NCBI GenBank assembly: GCA_963711375.1
Contig: CAVQDV010000005.1
Span: 2,852,001 to 2,916,000, forward strand
Length of the DNA stretch: 64,000 nt
Direction of reading: 5' to 3'
Source of the DNA: CAVQDV01 sp963711375
GTDB taxonomy: Bacteria > Pseudomonadota > Gammaproteobacteria > Coxiellales > Coxiellaceae
The notes beneath the pieces were generated by a model. It was not told the origin of the DNA and made no database searches. It saw only the letters and a list, made by a program, of their open reading frames with translations. The translations under genes were made by a program, and so were the position numbers. This document shows, in pieces, positions 48,001-51,900 of this stretch. The first letter of the stretch is position 1; every line of letters starts with the position of its first letter.

Positions 48001-48921
48001 ACTGCTGCGTCCATCTTGATTAACAGCACTCCCTCGAATGACAGCCAGAATCGGATCACCGTCACGTTTAGCATCGCTTAAACGCTTTAAAATAAATACA
48101 CCAATACCTTCTCCACGCGCATAACCATCTGCACTGGCATCAAAGGTTTTGCAATGACCCTCTGGAGAAAGCATCTGCCCGGCTGAAAGGGAAATAAAGG
48201 CAGAAGGGTCTAGGAGAATATTCGTACCACCGGCAATGGCTAGCCTGCAATCTCCCATCAATAGACTATTGCAAGCCATGTGCACACTGACTAAAGATGA
48301 GGAACAAGCTGTGTCTAGAACAAGACTGGGCCCCTGCAATCCAAACGTATAGGACAGACGGCCACTTAAAGCATTTAGTACATTTCCGGTAGCAAAATGC
48401 GGATGTAATTCAGCCCCGCTTTTTAAAATTAAACCGGCATATTCATTTCCAGAAACCCCTATAAAAACCCCGGTCAACGAATTAATAAGCGTTTTAGGAG
48501 GGATGCCCGCCCGCTCCAAAGCTTCCCACGTAACCAGTAAAAGCAAGCGTTGCTGAGGATCCATATCTACTGCCTCAATAGGACTTATGCCAAAAAAAGC
48601 AGGATCAAATAAATCAATATCATCTAAAAAGGCGGCATTTTTGGTAATGATTTTGTCGGGCTTTCCAGGCTCTGGATCATAATAAGACTCGATATCAAAT
48701 CGTTCAGGAGGAATTTCCGAAATTCCATCGATGCCATTTTTTAAGACTTCCCAAAATGCTTCTGGGGTCTTGGAATGGCCGGGTAATCGACAAGCCATGC
48801 CAATAATAGCAATGGGCTCCGAATAGGCACCTAACTTTAAAGATAGATTTTTAATATCGATCAGCGCATTTCTAAGGGCTTCTTCATATTGCTTATTCTT
48901 AGGATCATCATTTTTCATCAT
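24025..48921 (-). CDS. Hybrid trans-AT PKS-NRPS megasynthase with terminal thioesterase
   Basis: 8298 residues. Domains in order with rough residues: N-terminal docking helix; KS 35-461 (TACSSS, EAHGTGTSLGD and SNIGHLESAAG intact); linker without acyltransferase; KR 868-1094; ACP ~1121-1208 (MGMDSLM); then C1-A1-PCP1 1225-2271, C2-A2-PCP2 2286-3321, C3-A3-PCP3 3343-4375, C4-A4-PCP4-E 4396-5898, C5-A5-PCP5 5916-6958, C6-A6-PCP6 6978-8018, and TE 8026-8297 (GWSFGG, GDHSSLL). All C domains keep HHxxxD, all PCPs the carrier Ser. Pocket codes suggest Ser, Gly, Gly, unassigned (D-configured), unassigned, Ser. It starts inside the end of the upstream PKS gene (14-nt overlap). AAAGGAG lies 4 nt before the first ATG and 7 nt before the second (48918), so the second may be used. 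Confidence 0.95.
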   Translation of the reverse strand: MMKNDDPKNKQYEEALRNALIDIKNLSLKLGAYSEPIAIIGMACRLPGHSKTPEAFWEVLKNGIDGISEIPPERFDIESYYDPEPGKPDKIITKNAAFLDDIDLFDPAFFGISPIEAVDMDPQQRLLLLVTWEALERAGIPPKTLINSLTGVFIGVSGNEYAGLILKSGAELHPHFATGNVLNALSGRLSYTFGLQGPSLVLDTACSSSLVSVHMACNSLLMGDCRLAIAGGTNILLDPSAFISLSAGQMLSPEGHCKTFDASADGYARGEGIGVFILKRLSDAKRDGDPILAVIRGSAVNQDGRSSGLTVPNGVAQTRLIQKALKSAKLKPEDISYVEAHGTGTSLGDPIEVNAIAEAYGNSRSLDNPLLMGSVKSNIGHLESAAGFSSMIKMILSLNHKEIPPNLHFHHLNPKIDLSSIPAKIVDKLTPWVVQEGQTRIAGISGFGFTGTNAHILLGEAPSVEKKVSAQKEPSIYLFTLSAKSEEALNQLVINYQDFLAKTEENLADIAYTASVGRNHEEFRLAILAADIHELKLKLEKADFSQGQTELNKQEKIEFHYQDSGEYTIHESKDNVINIDIGPDAKWQTLLSALSAYYIAGTEIDWKCFASPFNRKKVLLPTYPFQLQRYWSKEAKVAPRISLESLSEEWMYEWDWQEKSSDESVIPHPLGHWLLLSDGKVSDSLKINFENRGATCHCISPENYPQNKEAFLRLIQAENFTGIVHLSSAGDIPPLTVENIKKAQILGTKCILDLAQALVQFQETKKIPFFLVSHNLFNTTSNSNLLYSPLNGLLKSILAEYPDLPLKHIDVGENWNPELLFTLFFMKSEERIFSLKGNQLYVPRLSRLKNRGPFENTASIKAEIKSEATYLITGGLGGLGLTLARWLSEKGAAHLVLTGRRSLNDEFKNKLKSLETENTKIHYEAIDMGDEKSVADLLKRLQQEKYPLKGIFHLAGVLDDATLMEQDWDHFEMVFRPKVYGSFYLHQYSEDLDFFVMFSSIAAAFGGAGQSNYAAANAFLDALCEYRKQIGLPGHSLSWGPWAEVGMAKDLTGRHIRGGILPLKPKKGMLALEFALASEKAQITIANIHWKDFSKMRLVMPTWASAFIQRAPIQPDFILELLSATPEKRPALIEVLLIELIKTILGLQAIDASYLKKNYFEMGMDSLMAVEFKNVLQSRIRNHFILPSSFVFDHPYLADMRDYLALQLSASAPSDEIQSKFLSQKSNQFSLTQAQARMWFLYNFESDKANYNLDAYIDLKGHLHVAFLHQAINAVIKRHEALRTTFFSEEGEVHQVIQPSLSLDLPEMDIREMRPDLQENKVAEIIQERRKLSFDLREGPLLRAVLIHLSLNHYIFGIQMHHICSDAISFNIFNKELELYYTALVNDKSSEIPPLTFQYTDYARSQQQLVTTEAYQNQLVYWKTRLALAPQIINLQTDYPRSKVNPFKPAKSIFHISEPLRAAIEKFSREQHITPFNFFISGLAFLLQIYSRDQEINIGVPFANRSNADEKRLIGLFVNTVVINCRLQMNSSVSDFLKNMFDTVTEAFRNQQASFEKIVNALKVERDLSYHPLFQVSFNLLPSFQQSSLEMGDLHGRVIDSSSATPEFDLAFMINDVEKKYEGLITYNAKIFKAETIERLKDHYLYLIEEMIKNPQLKSSELNILNELEKQKILMDWNATEKNFPRNKTIHQLFEEQVEKTPNNIALVFGDQTLTYRELNEKSNQLAHYLREQGVGLETLVAVLCERSLEMMIGIFAVLKAGAAYVPMDPSNPKERLQFMLEDTKAPVLLTQSGLKECWPETTATIIHLDRLDEVVSHQPTENVKLSVNPTNLAYVIYTSGSTGKPKGVLNEHRGVVNYLQTRKSHFGITKDDRFILKTPYTFDVSVWEIFLASTIGATLFILEPEKHKDTVYLCEFITRYKINIIHFVPSMLQAILLEKSFAQCKSLRQVYCSGEALLPQQVNSFYNVMHASTLINLYGPTEASIDASYWIAEANSIVAPVGKPLDNVKLYILDNALNPLPVGVVGELYLGGEGIARGYLNRQDLTAERFIENPFATEDEKKQNRNIRLYRTGDLCRYLEDGNVEYFGRIDHQVKIRGFRIELGEIESNLLEHTDIQEALVLAREDEPGNKELVAYFVVKPEATVDAIDLRDYLKAELPDYMIPAFFIKLDAMPLTPNGKLDRKALPSPEGGEIRQLYVAPRTPTEEALAEIWQEILHLEQVGIYDNFFELGGHSLLMTQMQVRIKRILNVDVSLQQIFEDPRIIGLSHILEQAEEKIYIPLVPQKRPEFIPLSFAQQRLWFLDKLEPNSAFYNIPAAIRLKGSLNREALTSSFKALIERHETLRTTFKAQNEMAYQDIAKNIDFSLDILEGANHIQQVITDFAKKPFNLSQGPLMRVQVIRLNLDEHILLVNMHHSISDAWSIGVLIKEFTIFYNAACEGLKGEELKHVLPSLPIQYADYTLWQRDYLKEEGEAAQSQLHYWKQQLEGAPAVLPLPLDYPRPAVLTYKGSHLAFQISLSVLDKLKHLSQARGTTLFMTLLSSLYVLLHRYTGQEDIIVGSPIAGRQREEVEGLLGFFVNTLALRGQITDKMTFNELLAEVRELTLKAYANQDVPFERLLESLSVERSLSYTPLFQVMFVLQNNEAQVLSLKHLKTNSMPIDVNISKFDLTFTLMETPTGLSGELEYSTDIFKTDTINRLIEHYVQLLEEIVSQPEKAVYEYEILRPDEKQKILVDWNNTAKDFPQDKTIHQLFEEQVEKTPNNIALVFEDQNLTYRELNEKSNQLAHYLRKQGVKAETLVAIACERSLEMIIGLIAILKSGGAYVPVDPSYPQERIAYLLKTTEASILLTQSWLKESLPQTTELVINLDEMDSLISEQSITNPKGLSGPDNLAYVIFTSGSTGKPKGVMIQHKSVNNIIFDFQSKLHLNSQSKWLSVTSLSFDIFGLELYLPTLFGAEIILSKKEDSLNAKKLIKLIELHKVTFMQATPSTWQLFQTQGWKGRKNFMGLCGGEALSTVLQNFFNGIEGQYYNVFGPTETTIWSTSWMVDKNLIKIGQAIGNTQLYILDASLNLLPVGVPGELHIGGEGLARGYLNRAELTAERFIENPFASLEDKKQKRNTKLYKTGDLCRYLEDGNVEYISRIDYQVKIRGFRIELGEIESNLLKHSAIQEVVVLAREDEPGNKRLVAYFVVKPEATVDAIDLRDYLKAELPDYMIPAFFIKLDAMPLTPNGKLDRKALPSPEGGEIRHPYVAPRTPTEEALAEIWQDILHLEQVGIYDNFFELGGHSLLMTQMQVRIKRILNVDVSLQQIFEDPRILGLSHFLEQAEEKIYIPLVPQKRPEFIPLSFAQQRLWFLDKLEPNSAFYNIPAAIRLKGVLNREALVSSFKALIERHEILRTTFKEQHEMAYQDIAKNIDFSLDILEGANQLQEKITDFAKTPFNLSQGPLMRVQIIRLNVDEHILLVNMHHSISDAWSIGILIKEFIIFYNAACEGLKGEELKHVLPALPIQYADFSLWQRDYLKEEGEAAQSQLHYWKQQLEGAPAVLPLPMDYPRPAVLTYKGSHLAFQISLSVLDKLKHLSQARGTTLFMTLLSSLYVLLHRYTGQEDIIVGSPIAGRQREEVEGLLGFFVNTLALRGQITDKMTFNELLAEVRELTLKAYANQDVPFERLLESLSVERSLSYTPLFQVMFVLQNNEAQVLSLKHLKTNSMPIDVNISKFDLTFTLMETPTGLSGELEYSTDIFKADTINRLIEHYVQLLEEIVSQPEKAVYEYEILRPDEKQKILVDWNNTAKDFPQDKTIHQLFEEQVEKAPNNIALVFEDQNLTYRELNEKSNQLAHYLRKQGVKAETLVAIACERSLEMIIGLISILKSGGAYVPVDPSYPQERIAYLLKTTEASILLTQSWLKESLPQTTELVINLDEMDSLISEQSITNPKGLSGPDNLAYVIFTSGSTGKPKGVMIQHKSVNNIIFDFQSKLHLNSQSKWLSVTSLSFDIFGLELYLPILFGAEIILSKKEDSLNAKKLIKLMELHEVTFMQATPSIWQLFQIQGWKGQKNFMGLCGGEALSIALQNFFNGIEGQYYNVFGPTETTIWSTSWMVDKNLIKIGQAIANTQLYILDASLNLLPVGVPGELHIGGEGLARGYLNRAELTAERFIENPFATEEDKKQKQNTKLYKTGDLCRYLEDGNVEYISRIDYQVKIRGFRIELGEIESNLLKHSAIQEVVVLAREDEPGNKRLVAYFVVKPEVTVDAIDLRDYLKAELPDYMIPAFFIKLDAMPLTPNGKLDRKALPSPEGGEIRHPYVAPRTPTEEALAEIWQEILHLEQVGIYDNFFELGGHSLLMTQMQVRIKRILNVDVSLQQIFEDPRIIGLSHILEQAEEKIYIPLVPQKRPEFIPLSFAQQRLWFLDKLEPNSAFYNIPAAIRLKGSLNREALTSSFKALIERHETLRTTFKAQNEMAYQDIAKNIDFSLDILEGANHIQQVITDFAKKPFNLSQGPLMRVQVIRLNLDEHILLVNMHHSISDAWSIGVLIKEFTIFYNAACEGLKGEELKHVLPALPIQYADFTLWQRDYLKEEGEAAQSQLHYWKQQLEGAPAVLPLPLDYPRPAMLTYQGSHLAFQISLSVLDKLKHLSRAKGTTLFMTLLSSLYVLLHRYTGQEDIIVGSPIAGRQREEVEGLLGFFVNTLALRGQITDKMTFNELLSEVRELTLKAYANQDVPFERLLESLSVERSLSYTPLFQVMFVLQNNEAQVLSLKHLKTDSMPIDVNISKFDLTFALMETPTGLSGQMEYSTDIFKADKINRLVEHYVQLLEEIVSQPEKTVSEYEILRPDEKQKILVEWNNTAKEYPRDKTIHQLFEDQVEKTPNNIALVFENQNLTFRELNEKSNQLAHYLREQGVGLETLVAILCERSLEMIIGIFAVLKAGGAYVPMDPSNPKERLQFMLEDTKAPVLLTQSSLKEHWPETTAVIIHLDQLDEAVSHQPTENLKQSVNPNNLAYIIYTSGSTGKPKGVLIEHHGVVNYLHTRQSHFGLTERDRFILNTPQTFDVSVWEIFLPSMIGATLFILEPEKHKDTLYLCEFITRYKITIIHFVPSMLKAILLEPSFGQCKSLRQVFSGGEALLSQQVNSFYNVMDTSILINMYGPTEATIAVSYWIAEANCIVAPIGKPLDNLKLYILDNVLSPLPVGVVGELYLGGEGIARGYLNRQELTAERFIENPFATHDEKKQNRNIRLYRTGDLCRYLEDGNVEYLGRIDHQVKIQGFRIELGEIESNLLKHADIQEAVVLAREDEAGNKRLVAYYVAKPNISPEATVLRNYLKALLPDYMLPSLFMQLDAMPLSPNGKLDRKALPSSEGSEIRREYVAPETPTEIALSEIWQDILHLKQVGIHDNFFELGGDSIISIQVVSRARQRGIYLQTRDIFIASTIASLSQRAVLELGLQHEKDNQGDIPLLPIQHWFFDQAFSNPQHFNQAQFLRVSSETNIEILKKALVDVFIHHDAFRIRYSIQEQLQWYQEMSDPIIELKDLSGESNFDSAVETYLNTLQSSLHIESGPLYRIALIQGAKDHQYRLFLVIHHLIIDGVSWRILFTDLILAYEARLQGREPLLPKENNSYKDWAKLLEALAKEDNNPNILAAKAYWLNPSLIKYIPEEYEGVTHDVRENKTEFLDFSLSESETLILLKELPKMYRSQINETLLAALVMAYRDCFHQEELILHLEGHGRETSLLGDVLDISQTIGWFTSLYPVHFNLPHAGQALPDILKTIKEQLHQVPGNGLVYGILRYLADPEISELKAYDGPGLIFNYLGQFMGGKGLFEFAEASSGYFVAPENSRNLLMEFNCVIAGGRLRMWITYNTKYYQPETVRKFVQSYHQCLIKFIQEKTVLQNTQWLIPSDLPLLQLTQEQINELLPSHTEDAYPLSPMQKGILFLTLKNPQSGGFIIRNGFLIEGLLDREILKKAWKKLIEEYEILRSYFYWDWSGDPIQIVAEKLELPWKELDWQKSPDWRAELQRLYDEEGVKGFDLSQPPLMRFYLIQLAPKKTLMVWVFHHILLDGWSSSILLGKLLDYYRGQILGQELPELRRIHYRDYIAHIRLQSEEKAKAYWTQYLAGLNEPSILSIKKLKPQFEHANFRFKNQELKFNAVRTKALNDQAKKMGLTLNTWFLGVWGLILRYYVGQEDVVFGNVVSGRASGLENSQEQVGLFINTLPLRIQFTGEMTGQSYLQKIQSDLSRSQEYDYLPLGQIQGWAGFNPRTPLIDQLFIFENYPIHAVIENNEALSIGEVIHKEQTNYDLNIIIVPGKQLSINIEYNEVFYESKNIEGLITHMEHLIDQLVLAPDRPLQEYEILIPAEKQKILVDWNNTAMEYPLYNVIHQLFEEQAEKTPNNLAVVFENRQLTYRELNEKANQFARYFEQRGLKNGDTMLFAMERTEYLIISMLASFKLGVIYVPLNPEFPADRIQYLVQDSHCKLILLDSSQKTNFENLSCPLVTLLDIEFKAIDPTNLKKEVKSTDIAYIIYTSGTTGSPKGVMVPHNSLVNLITWYKKNFEISPVDRVTQFFSQTFDPFFHETLPILTRGASVWILPEEIKYDPVELQQFILNKSITISGVTTALAINLFSIPWPETCSLRVLTVGGEKITWTIPQKLPFDVWNCYGPTETTVIATSTRIYAANTRPNFHAENEEVTTYPIGRPIGNTEIYILDSARHPVPIGCIGEMFIAGEGLASGYLNRPELTSEKFIFHSFIKSSPVRMYQTGDYCRYLEDGNIQYIGRVDNQVKIRGFRIELGEIESNLLKHADIQEAFVVAREDEPGNKRLVAYYVAKPNISLEARALRDYLKALLPDYMLPSLFIQLDSMPLTSNDKVDLKALPSPEGGEIRQQYEAPRTPTEEALADIWQEVLHLDQVGIHDNFFELGGHSLLLTQLIVRVNRVLQVELSLEEIFKTPTIAGLSRVLEKAEEKIQLPLIAKARPEFIPLSFAQQRLWFLDKLEPESALYNIPLELGLKGPLNTNILESSIRFLIQRHEVLRTSFKEKNGVPYQDIAKHVKFKLSIFDGKDQVELLISDFAKKFFNLSQGPLIRIQLIRVNVDNHILCVNMHHSISDGWSIGVFAKELNILYNLASEGLDEAELIKYLPALPFQYADYSLWQREYLREDAVVAQTQLQYWEHQLQEAPNLLSLPLDYPRPAAQTYQGKKILFQISAPTSDKLKRLSHAHGATLFMTLLSSFYVLLYRYTGQEDIVIGSPIAGRQREELEGLIGFFINTLALRAKIKGDISFIELLAEVKNLCLQAYQNQDIPFERLLDSLSVERSLSYSPLFQVMIILQNNEFPALNLQDLETYSVPLEMKEAKFDLTLFLAETTSGLKGIMEYSTSLFKTASIERLIQHFTQLLDEVVTAPLLAIKDYEIVASAEKQKILRDWNDTVKEFPRNKAIHQLFEDQVEKTPNNIALVYGNQEVSYRELNEKSNQLAHYLREQGVGLETLVAILCERSLEMIIGIFAVLKAGAAYVPMDPSNPKERLQFMLEDTKAPVLLTQSSLKEHWPETTAVIIHLDRLDEPVSHQPTENLNLSVYPNNLAYVIYTSGSTGKPKGVLNEHRGVVNYLQTRKSHFGITKDDRFILKTPYTFDVSVWEIFLASTIGATLFILEPEKHKDTVYLCEFITRYKINIIHFVPSMLQAILLEKSFAQCKSLRQVYCSGEALLPQQVNSFYNVMHASTLINLYGPTEASIDASYWIAEANSIVAPVGKPLDNVKLYILDNALNPLPVGVVGELYLGGEGIARGYLNRQDLTAERFIENPFATEDEKKQNRNIRLYRTGDLCRYLEDGNVEYFGRIDHQVKIRGFRIELGEIESNLLEHTDIQEAVVLAREDEPGNKRLAAYFVVKPEATVDAIDLQDYLKAKLPDYMIPGFFIKLNAMPLTPNGKVDRKALPIPEGGEIRLHYVAPRTPSEEALAKIWQEILHLEQVGIYDNFFELGGHSLLGTELFYKIHEILNIKIPLAELFLAPTIEKLAFLIDTQIQFTERGLVALNQTGSEAPLFCIHPIGGSISCYRHLARAFEGERRCYGLQSQGLLVNHEAQNNIPEMAATYIQEIKTIQAKGPYHLVGWSFGGIIAVEMCNQLLREGDAVATLVLVDAFAPQLYHKDVKLKMENELETLFYFIPDLAKITGQEIEEEIKQLIENNVVLESEKPLINILLKYGLISDEAGANQVKRAYKVYQANRTALKKYPVPSIGADMLLINASKIDGERDQHGWNEISTGKIEVYNIVGDHSSLLQIGSVHEVAQQIRKLKK
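24030..27990 (-). other. NRPS module 6 (C-A-PCP-TE), predicted Ser, chain release
   Basis: C6 HHSISDGWS near 27600. The A6 core is nearly identical to A1, with the same Ser code D-V-W-H-Y-S-L-I-D-K. PCP GGHSLL near 24980. TE about 24030-24845 with GWSFGG and a C-terminal GDHSSLL His, so hydrolysis or macrocyclisation ends synthesis. Confidence 0.8.
25321..26181. repeat. Adenylation-core repeat, copy in module 6
   Basis: About 860 bp almost identical to 42568-43428 (offset 17247 bp). I saw only a few single-base differences (near 25348, 25426 and 25804). Beyond both ends the two A domains diverge sharply. The block covers the substrate-pocket subdomain. Confidence 0.85.
28050..31175 (-). other. 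NRPS module 5 (C-A-PCP), unassigned residue
   Basis: C5 (SPMQKGILF, HHILLDGWS) is of the type that follows an epimerase. A5 about 28290-29800 is divergent from its siblings; pocket residues read D-P-H-G-L-V-C-V-I-K, matching no code I know. Its A10 motif is SNDKVDLK instead of NGKxDRK; the catalytic Lys is kept. PCP GGHSLL near 28160. Confidence 0.72.
31230..35735 (-). other. NRPS module 4 (C-A-PCP-E), unassigned D-residue
   Basis: A4 about 32845-34355 reads D-V-W-H-F-G-M-I-A-K: Ser-like at the first four positions but changed at 301 (Ser to Gly) and 331 (Asp to Ala), so the substrate is open. The PCP has GGDSI, typical before an epimerase. E domain about 31230-32560 with HHLIIDGVSW, EGHGRE and FNYLGQF, so a D-configured residue. 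Confidence 0.78.
35800..38895 (-). other. NRPS module 3 (C-A-PCP), predicted Gly
   Basis: Tandem near-copy of module 2. Same A-domain pocket D-I-L-Q-L-G-V-I-W-K, so a second Gly. C3 HHSISDAWS near 38500, PCP near 35890. Confidence 0.75.
35880..39044. repeat. Tandem C-A-PCP unit, copy 1 (period 3165 bp)
   Basis: One period of a tandem repeat whose other copy is 39045-42209 (phase chosen arbitrarily). The adenylation halves of modules 2 and 3 are nearly identical. C2 and C4 also match each other closely at an offset of 6330 bp (two periods). Confidence 0.8.
38960..42065 (-). other. NRPS module 2 (C-A-PCP), predicted Gly
   Basis: C2 with HHSISDAWS near 41665. A2 about 39190-40690 has pocket residues D-I-L-Q-L-G-V-I-W-K, one change from the DILQLGLIWK-type glycine code. 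PCP GGHSLL near 39055. Confidence 0.75.
39045..42209. repeat. Tandem C-A-PCP unit, copy 2 (period 3165 bp)
   Basis: Second copy of the unit described at 35880; both encode the predicted Gly-loading module. Confidence 0.8.
42110..45250 (-). other. NRPS module 1 (C-A-PCP), predicted Ser
   Basis: C1 (HHICSDA near 44830) accepts the polyketide chain. A1 about 42340-43875: aligning to the GrsA pocket gives D-V-W-H-Y-S-L-I-D-K, within the known serine code family (EntF: DVWHFSLVDK). PCP with GGHSLL near 42220. Confidence 0.8.
42568..43428. repeat. Adenylation-core repeat, copy in module 1
   Basis: Partner of 25321-26181; both give the same serine-type pocket. Confidence 0.85.
45290..48825 (-). 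other. PKS module 6 (KS - AT scar - KR - ACP), first module of the second protein
   Basis: KS about 47540-48819 of the same type as module 3; post-KS stretch about 47010-47530 again holds an AT remnant (LSAKSEEALNQL, NIDIGPDAKWQTLL, LLPTYPFQLQRYW). KR about 45640-46990 with LDD; ACP with MGMDSLM near 45435. Hands the chain to C1. Confidence 0.88.
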
Positions 48922-51900
48922 GACGCTCCTTTAATGCCTTAAGCACGTCCTCAATGCTCATTGCACTCACATCACTCTGAATTTCTTTTTGTGCTATTCC
49001 TTCATGTTTTGTTTCATCTGAAATAAATTCTTTTGCTTTTAATCCCAGGGATACTAGAATGTAGTCTACCAATTTATCCACACTGGGATAATCAAAAGCC
49101 GCCGTCGATTTTAAAATACAGCTATCCCCTAGCGCATTTTGTAATTTATTTCGAAGCTCTGTCGCCATTAACGAATCCATCCCTGTTTCAAAAAAGCCTT
49201 TTGCGGCATCCAGCGGTTCATTTTCTTTAAGACCCAATACCCGTTGGGCCATTTTTTGAATGTATTCTCTCGCAATTTTAGGCCGATCTTCAGGCTTCCC
49301 TACCTGCAAGGCTCGATCTAACTCACCTCTTTCCAGTATAGCTAGCTGAGATTCCGAGGTCGATAGAATATTTGAGTAGATTGGCGAAGTATGCTGAAGA
49401 TTTTCAAAGTATTTTGGCCAATTCATCGGCGCAACCATGGGGCTTGCCTCAGTATCTTTTAAGGCTAGCTCCATGGCTTTTATTCCATCTTTCTCTGAAA
49501 TTAAGCGGTAACCTAAACGTAATTCCCGGTCAGCTTCTCCACGCGCCATCCCAATCTCACTCCATGGACCCCAGGCTATGCTAATAAGTGACAAGCCAGA
49601 ATTTTTCAGCTGTTCGGCGTATTCAATTAAATAATAATTACCCGCCGCATAACTCGCCGTAGCCGCAGATCCCAATAGACCTGAAATCGACGAAAAAAGT
49701 ACAAAAAAATCCAAAGATCTTTTCGAGATTTCTAAGGCCTTTACTAAATTTTTGGTGCCGTCAATTTTAGGCGCTAACACCTTGGAAAATCGTTCCCAAC
49801 TTAATCGGCTAATTAAATCATGATCTACCACCCCTGCGGCATGGAAAATTCCCTTTAATTTAAGTCCTTTTTGATCGATCGCATTAAATAATTTCTCGAC
49901 ATCTTTTTTTTGACTCACATCACCTTGAACCACGCTAATTTCTATGCCTTGTTCTCGATACTGATTTAAACGGGCCTCCGCTGTTTCTGTTGCTCTTGAT
50001 CGAGCCATTAAAATGATGTGCTTGACCTTATTTTGGATGAGCCATTCAAGACAGGCCAAACCTAAACCACCCAATCCTCCTGTAATTAAATACACTCCCG
50101 CTTCTGAAAATGTGAGAACGTTTTTTTGCTCGGGAATGTAAGATACTAAACGCGGTACAAAACGATTATTTTTTCGAATAGAGACTTCATCTTCTTGCCC
50201 ATCATTCTCGAGCTCTTCTGCTAATTTTTCAGCTGTCAAAGCATCATCATAATCAATTCGAACACTTCGAAATTCAGGATGCTCAAGCGCAATAACCTTG
50301 GCAAAGCCTAATAATGCCGATGCTGAAGGATTTACATTCGAGCATAATAACCATAAACGCGGCGTTAACCCACTTTGCACCAAGGCCTGAATTACCCGCA
50401 ACAAACCTTGGCAACTGGTATCAAAATCGGAGAAAAATAAAACATCCGTAATTGCGGCATTTATGTTAGCGGCCTTCAATACTTGGCTGAAAGTGTCAGG
50501 ATCTTTTATTGAAACTTTATAGAGGTTCTTGCTGTGATGAAAGTCATCGCCAGGCTCTACAAAATAGTACTCTTCTGCCTTTGCTTTAGACATCAATTCA
50601 CGATTGGATGCCATTCCAAAAATCAGATAGCGTCTTATGGAGAGCTCGTCTTTTAACTTACCGATTTCCGTGTTTTCTATCCACTCCACTCGATAAAACC
50701 AGTTCTCCACTTTTTTTTCTTCGTAAAGTTTTTTTCCCTCATCCAAGGCTTCTGCCCAGTAGCGTTTTCGATTAAATTCTGGTTTTTTTTCCAATCGTTC
50801 TTGCAATTGTGATAATTCGACGTCCGATAATACAGGGCCCTCTTCTAGAATTAAATGCGCATTCGTTCCGCTAAATCCAAAGGAACTGATGGCGGCTCGA
50901 CGAACTCGTTCGTTCCGCTTCCAAGCTTCATTTTTAATGAGAATTTCCGATGGAAAATTTAATTCAATGTGTGGATTTAATTTCTCAAAATGCAAATTCC
51001 GCGGCAACATTTCATTTTGCAAGGCTAAAATCACTTTAATCACGCTCGCCACACCAGCCGCCCCTTCCAAATGCCCGATATTCGTTTTAACCGTTCCTAA
51101 TTTCAGGGGATGAGCCGCATTGCGCTTTCCATAGGTCGCCCCTGCTGCCCTCACTTCTATGGGATCTCCCAGTGAAGTGCCCGTTCCATGCACTTCAAGA
51201 TAATCAATATCCTCCCCATTTAATTTTGCTTTAGATAAAACTCGGCGGATTAAATTTTCTTGTGCTTGACCATTCGGAACAGTCAAACCGCCGCTGGCAC
51301 CATCTTGATTTACTCCACTCGCGCTGATCACACCGAGAATCAAATCCCCATCACGTTTTGCATCACTTAGCCGTTTTAATACCAAAATACCGCAACCTTC
51401 ACCCCGCACATAGCCATCCGCTGCCGCATCAAAAGTTTTGCATTGTCCATCGCTCGCTAACATCCCTGCTTTTGACAAATCAATCGATACCACCGGTGAC
51501 AGTATTAAATTCACACCTCCGGCTAAGGCTAAATTGGCGTCCCCTCGACGTAAATTATTGCAAGCCTCGTCGATAGCCACTAAAGAAGAAGAGCAGGCAG
51601 TATCGACGGCAATACTCGGTCCTTGCAAGCCAAAGAAAAATGAAATTCTACCCACTGCTGTGCTGCCTGTGTTGCCAGTACCCATATAAGGATTAACCAA
51701 ATCTACATTTCCGGTTGATGTTAATAAATCCGCATAATCATGAGAATAAATACCGATAAAAACGCCACTTAAACTGCCCTCAAGTGTTTCTGGTAATATA
51801 CCCGCGGATAACAAAGCCTCGTAACTTACCTCGAGCAATAATCGTTGCTGGGGATCCAAATATTCAGCTTCTCGTCGACTTATCCCAAAAAATCCAGCAT

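Noticed and set aside
48900..48930. Frameshift splitting one giant PKS-NRPS gene
   Set aside because: The upstream protein ends in a docking-like tail after its ACP, and the downstream one has its own strong ribosome binding site and a docking-like head before the KS, so two proteins are more likely.
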